Source: Agrobacterium sp. RAC06 (lineage in GTDB: Bacteria; Pseudomonadota; Alphaproteobacteria; Rhizobiales; Rhizobiaceae). From it: a stretch of 64,000 bases of DNA. The position numbers and the translations under genes were made by a program. The notes under the pieces were generated by a model, which saw nothing but the letters and a program-made list of their open reading frames with translations, ran no database searches and was not told the origin of the DNA. This document shows, in pieces, positions 60,402 to 64,000 of the stretch; the first letter of the stretch is position 1; each line of letters opens with the position of its first letter. Where the stretch lies: the NCBI RefSeq assembly GCF_001713475.1, contig NZ_CP016499.1, positions 4,031,501 through 4,095,500 of the forward strand, written 5' to 3'.

Positions 60402-62711
60402 ATGAATACCGAGAGGGGGCATGAGAAAAATGTGCCCACGGATGTGTATCTGTCGTTCGTGAGCTCTCTGTTCGACAACCGCTTCACGCTGTTTACCGGC
60501 ATGGTTGTCCACATCCTGACATTCGTCACGGTCTATGTGCAGACGGGAGCGTCCTTCTACCTCTTCCTGTGCGCCTGCTTCGTCGCCGTCTTCTCGTTCC
60601 GGCTGAACTCCTTCTTTGTCTTCGATCGGGAAGACAAGTCGAAGCTCACTCGCCAGCAGATCGCGGCCTGGGAACGCCGCTATGTCATCGGGGGCGCCTC
60701 GACTGCTGCAATCCTGGGTGTCGGCAGCGGTTACGCGATGCTCGCCTTCGAAGACACATTCGCGGAACTTGCCTGCATAGCCGTGACCATGGCCTCGATG
60801 GTGTCCGTCGTCGGCCGCAACTATGGTTCAAGGCTTGCTGTCGATCTGCAGACTTTGGCGTGCTGCGTGCCCATGATCATCGGCAGCCTTCTTGCACAGG
60901 ATCTCTTCAAGGCATTGTTGTCGCTGATGCTCGTGCCGTTTGGCCTCACCGTGCGGTCGATGGCCAATGGTGTGCGCGACTTCCTCTATGAAAATGTTCT
61001 GGCTTCTCGCGAAATGGCAAAAATTGCCGATCGCTTCGACACGGCTCTCAGCAACATGACACATGGTCTGTTGATGCTTGATCCGAACAATCGGATCGAG
61101 GTGGTCAATCGGAAGGCCTGCGAATTGCTCAACCTGGGGGACCGTCGCCGCCTCGTCGGCTGCGATCTCGACGTCGTTCTGCGCTACGGCGTCCGCCATA
61201 CGTTTCTGGACGGATCCATGTCGAGCCTTCTGCAGAAACAGCTCGCCCAGCTCGTGCAAGGGCTCTCCAGCCGCGCACTCATGCATTTCTCTGAAGATCT
61301 GGTGCTGGAGTTCTCAGCCAAGCGGCGCGACGAGGGCGGGGTCGTGTTGATCTTCGAGGATGTGACGGCTCGTGTGCATGCCGATCGCAAGATCCTGCAC
61401 ATGGCACGTTACGATAGTCTGACGGGGCTGCCGCATCGGGGATACTTCATCGACCTCGTCCGCGAGCGTCTGGAGCGCTCCGGCGAGTTCGGGACGACTG
61501 TCGGCCTGATGATCCTTGATGTTGCCGATTTCAAGCATGTGAACGATCTCAAGGGGCATCTGACCGGCGACAAATTGCTGGTGTCCATCGCGTCTCGCCT
61601 GACGGAGTTTGCCGCAGGCAAGGCTGTTGTCGGCCGTCAGGTGGGCGATCACTTCATCTGCTTCTTTCCGAATGTCGAGGACCAGGACGACCTCGTAGAC
61701 GTGATGCGTAACCTGCATCTCGCCGCCAGCGCCGATTATGATGTCGAGGGGATGCGTGTCCCGGTCGTTTTCTCCGCCGGGGCCGTGCTTGCCGAGAGTG
61801 CTGCATTCGACATGGATGACTGGCTGGTCAAGCTGGATATCGCGCTGTTCGAATCGAAGGCACGCAGCCGGGGCAGCTTTACGCTTTTCGTCAAGGAAAT
61901 GGGCGCGCGTTATCTGGAGCGGCAGCGGCTGAAGGCGGATCTCAGAGCGGCCGTTGACCAGCAGGCCATCACCGTCGTCTACCAGCCCATGTTCACTCCG
62001 GATGGTCGCGGTCTCGTCTGTTGCGAGGCGCTTGCCCGATGGCATCACCCGGAAAAGGGGCCGATTGCGCCGAACATCTTCATCCAGATCGCAGAAGAGA
62101 TGGGCATTGTCACAGAGATCACGGAGCAGGTGCTGCGCCGAGCCTGTTTTGATTGCCAGACTTGGCCGGAAGCGATCGGTGTTTCGGCTAATCTTTCTGT
62201 CCACGATCTCAGGCAGGGCGATCTCGCCGCCATGATCGAACGGATACTCTCGGAGACTGGGCTGTCGGCCAAGCTGCTGCATCTTGAGGTCACGGAAAGC
62301 AGCCTGATCGAAGAACTCACTCCCGCCCGCGCCGTTCTGGACAGGCTACGCGGGCTCGGGATCACGATTTCCATCGACGATTTCGGCACCGGCTTCTCGA
62401 GCCTCAGCTACCTGGATACCCTGCCCGTCGACGTGGTGAAGATCGATCGCTCCTTCGTTCGCAACATCGGGCAGGACGCCCGCCGATTGAAGCTTCTGCG
62501 GGGGATCGTCAGCCTGACGCGCGGTCTTGACATCGGGATCGTGGTCGAAGGCGTTGAAACGCGGGAGCAGCTGTCGCTGATCAAGAAGCACAACTGCGCC
62601 GATCTCATTCAGGGCTACGTCTTCTCGATGCCGATCGCCGCTCACGCCATCGCCGCTCTCGCGGAGGAGGCAGAAGTCCACGGGATCGCTGCCCAAGCCG
62701 GCGTGGCTTGA
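60402..62711 (+). CDS. Membrane PAS-GGDEF(degenerate)-EAL protein, probable c-di-GMP phosphodiesterase
   Basis: Encodes 769 aa. Several transmembrane helices cover about residues 20-190, then a PAS-like domain (ALSNMTHGLLMLDPNNRIEV) at about 215-320. The GGDEF domain (YDSLTGLPHRGYF) has its signature changed to VGDHF at 414-418, so cyclase activity is unlikely. The EAL domain keeps EAL at 542-544, LEVTESSLIEE, DDFGTGFSSLSYL and VEGVETREQ and should hydrolyse c-di-GMP. ATG 60402 has GGGAGGG upstream. Confidence 0.93.
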   Translation: MNTERGHEKNVPTDVYLSFVSSLFDNRFTLFTGMVVHILTFVTVYVQTGASFYLFLCACFVAVFSFRLNSFFVFDREDKSKLTRQQIAAWERRYVIGGASTAAILGVGSGYAMLAFEDTFAELACIAVTMASMVSVVGRNYGSRLAVDLQTLACCVPMIIGSLLAQDLFKALLSLMLVPFGLTVRSMANGVRDFLYENVLASREMAKIADRFDTALSNMTHGLLMLDPNNRIEVVNRKACELLNLGDRRRLVGCDLDVVLRYGVRHTFLDGSMSSLLQKQLAQLVQGLSSRALMHFSEDLVLEFSAKRRDEGGVVLIFEDVTARVHADRKILHMARYDSLTGLPHRGYFIDLVRERLERSGEFGTTVGLMILDVADFKHVNDLKGHLTGDKLLVSIASRLTEFAAGKAVVGRQVGDHFICFFPNVEDQDDLVDVMRNLHLAASADYDVEGMRVPVVFSAGAVLAESAAFDMDDWLVKLDIALFESKARSRGSFTLFVKEMGARYLERQRLKADLRAAVDQQAITVVYQPMFTPDGRGLVCCEALARWHHPEKGPIAPNIFIQIAEEMGIVTEITEQVLRRACFDCQTWPEAIGVSANLSVHDLRQGDLAAMIERILSETGLSAKLLHLEVTESSLIEELTPARAVLDRLRGLGITISIDDFGTGFSSLSYLDTLPVDVVKIDRSFVRNIGQDARRLKLLRGIVSLTRGLDIGIVVEGVETREQLSLIKKHNCADLIQGYVFSMPIAAHAIAALAEEAEVHGIAAQAGVA

Positions 62712-62808
62712 CGCACCTGTTCTGCTGCCTGTTTCCATTTCCAGTCAGATTTACCGCGTGTCGCAGAGATGGTTGCGGATGCGACGGTTAACCTTAACCT
62801 ATCGCATT

Positions 62809-62823
62809 TTAATATCTTATTAA
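62809..62823 (+). promoter_or_regulatory. CtrA-like box
   Basis: TTAA (62809-62812), seven bases, TTAA (62820-62823) match the CtrA full-site pattern TTAA-N7-TTAA. It lies about 70 bp before the FeeM-like start. GGTTAACCTTAACC just upstream (62786-62799) adds further TTAA half-sites. Confidence 0.5.
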
Positions 62824-62893
62824 TTTTCAGGGGGGCGAGGTGGACCGATAGGTGATACCCCATGCCATCGGTTGCAGCCGGCGGGGTATCAGT

Positions 62894-63643
62894 ATGGAAC
62901 TGGAAGGCTTTTCGGAACGATTGATGCGCTACCTCGATTTCATCGAGTATCGCCGGATCGAGACTCAAGAAGATTTCGAAGATATCGAGCAACTGCGTTA
63001 CAAGGCTTACAAGGCAGCGAACGTGCTGCCGGTCGCGGCGCCAAGCATGATTGATGACGCTGATTTCGACAGGCACGCCTATGTTTTCGGGATCTATTAT
63101 TTCGAAGAGCTTGTCAGCACGATACGGCTTCACCACGTGACCCCAAGACATCCCCTATCACAGTCGGCAGGCGTCTTTCCCGACGTGATGGAGGCTTATC
63201 TGGATGAGGGACTGACCTTGATCGACCCCGCGCGTTTCGCTGTCGATCCAGATGTGGCAAGCGAGTTGCCCATTCTCCCCTACATCACTCTTCGGACGAG
63301 CATTGTCGCTGCCGCCTATTTCAGGGCGGACCGCGTGCTGCAACACGTTCGGCCGCATCATACTGCCTTCTACAAGCGCGTCTTCTATGCGGAAACTGTC
63401 GTCGAGCGGCGGATGACCGAGATCTATGGTCTTGAGCTCACACTCATGGCCACCAATACCCACACGACGGGCGCGAAACTGCTCAAGCGCTATCCGTTCT
63501 TCGATTCCGGGGTGCACGAGCGCCGCCTGATGTTCGGACGTGGGGAGGGGGCGCTGTCGACCACGCCGCTGACGGTCCTGCCTTCGGCGCGACTCGTGGC
63601 GGCGGGAAAGGTCACGGGCGCTGTCGCTGGTCGGGATTATTGA
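62894..63643 (+). CDS. N-acyl amino acid synthase FeeM-like protein (acyl-homoserine lactone synthase fold)
   Basis: Encodes 249 aa. The pattern IEYRRIETQEDFEDIEQLRYKAY at the start, ELVSTIRLHH, and RFAVDPDVASELPILPYITL near the middle recalls the GNAT-like FeeM/autoinducer-synthase fold, which joins an acyl chain from acyl-ACP to an amino acid. Later positions (FYAETVVERRMTEIYG, LELTLMATN) are consistent. Whether it makes an N-acyl amino acid is inferred from family. ATG 62894 is used; a GTG at 62852 would add 14 residues. It follows the EAL gene on the same strand but has its own upstream region with a CtrA-like box. Confidence 0.7.
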   Translation: MELEGFSERLMRYLDFIEYRRIETQEDFEDIEQLRYKAYKAANVLPVAAPSMIDDADFDRHAYVFGIYYFEELVSTIRLHHVTPRHPLSQSAGVFPDVMEAYLDEGLTLIDPARFAVDPDVASELPILPYITLRTSIVAAAYFRADRVLQHVRPHHTAFYKRVFYAETVVERRMTEIYGLELTLMATNTHTTGAKLLKRYPFFDSGVHERRLMFGRGEGALSTTPLTVLPSARLVAAGKVTGAVAGRDY

Positions 63644-63775
63644 CCACAAACGTCGGATCCGATTGCGCTCCGCCTGCCGTTTGTGTATGCGGGAAAAAGA
63701 TACATTTCTGCCCATGGTTTCGTCAGATGTGATTCCGCCGTGGTGCCGCTAGGCTTAAGATTTGGGAGATCGAAC

Positions 63776-64000
63776 ATGAGCGAACATCATTCCGGTCCGG
63801 TCGAAACCGGTGCTTCTATGGACTACAAGGAGCACGAGAAGACCTATGACGTCTTCATCGCTGGCACCAAGTATGGCACCGTCATCCTGGTTGCGCTGAT
63901 GATCGCCATGGCTGCCGGCTTCTTCGGCGGTGCTGGCCTGCTCGGCGGGTTCTTCATCTGGATCGTGCTGTCGGTTGCCGGCGTCTTCATGATGCGCTGA
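63776..64000 (+). CDS. aa3-type cytochrome c oxidase subunit IV (bacterial small subunit)
   Basis: Encodes 74 aa and ends exactly at the window edge with TGA. The pattern MDYKEHEKTYDVFIAGTKYG followed by one or two hydrophobic helices (TVILVALMIAMAAGFFGG, FFIWIVLSVAGVFMM) is that of the alphaproteobacterial aa3 oxidase subunit IV, a single small membrane subunit of complex IV. GGGAGA precedes ATG 63776. Confidence 0.9.
   Translation: MSEHHSGPVETGASMDYKEHEKTYDVFIAGTKYGTVILVALMIAMAAGFFGGAGLLGGFFIWIVLSVAGVFMMR

Overview
This 64 kb window looks like chromosomal sequence from an alphaproteobacterium of the Rhizobiaceae (Rhizobium/Agrobacterium/Allorhizobium type). The reasons are high GC, rhizobial palindromic intergenic repeats (RIME-like) at three loci, an Omp25-type porin-like protein, an aa3 oxidase subunit IV, a speF-type leader in front of an ornithine decarboxylase, and many LacI-family regulators and ABC sugar transporters. 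No rRNA, tRNA, CRISPR array, prophage or insertion sequence was found.

Layout. 1-6.6 kb: tail of a tautomerase, lysS and gltX (both minus), an SLC13-type permease with regulatory RCK_C domains, and a TerC membrane protein. 6.7-10.4 kb: a TetR repressor divergent from an EmrAB-type efflux pair, with a promoter and a near-palindromic operator between them. 10.5-14.6 kb: a LacI regulator, xylB and xylA (D-xylose to xylulose-5-phosphate). 14.8-15.8 kb: DedA and a GreA/GreB-like factor. 16-25.8 kb: a sugar island made of a divergent LacI gene, a CUT2 ABC importer (ATPase, permease, binding protein), a sugar isomerase/epimerase-like TIM barrel, an unrelated CatB-type acetyltransferase, a Gfo/Idh/MocA oxidoreductase and a GH1 beta-glucosidase. 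25.8-30.7 kb: an HxlR/nitroreductase pair, a CHASE4-GGDEF-EAL protein, a small membrane protein and TrhO. 30.9-35.5 kb: a peptide/nickel-type ABC importer operon with a fused double ATPase. 35.5-42.5 kb: CHAD plus CYTH, Eda, a DUF533 protein, a GNAT enzyme, a NicO-type metal exporter with its DUF1007 partner, and a LysR regulator. 42.6-46.8 kb: ornithine decarboxylase behind a long structured leader, a GNAT enzyme and two outer-membrane barrels. 46.9-53.4 kb: a chemoreceptor, a CobW GTPase upstream of a WD40 gene broken by a stop codon, a VapBC-like module whose toxin is frameshifted, a creatininase-family enzyme and MarR. 53.5-64 kb: LacI with a 2-hydroxyacid dehydrogenase, a TRAP transporter whose binding protein and permeases converge, a PAS-(degenerate GGDEF)-EAL protein, a FeeM-like N-acyl transferase behind a CtrA-like box, and oxidase subunit IV.

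How the genes work together. The main theme is carbon acquisition under local repressors. Xylose is handled by xylAB. The 16-25.8 kb island imports and processes a sugar or glycoside, possibly through a 3-keto intermediate. A TRAP system imports an organic acid, and a dipeptide-type ABC system imports peptides or a metal complex. The strongest unexplained signals are the four-segment attenuator-like leader with a 13-codon upstream reading frame before the ornithine decarboxylase, the two adjacent gene lesions at 49-52 kb, the paired LacI-type operators, and a candidate structured RNA upstream of gltX.
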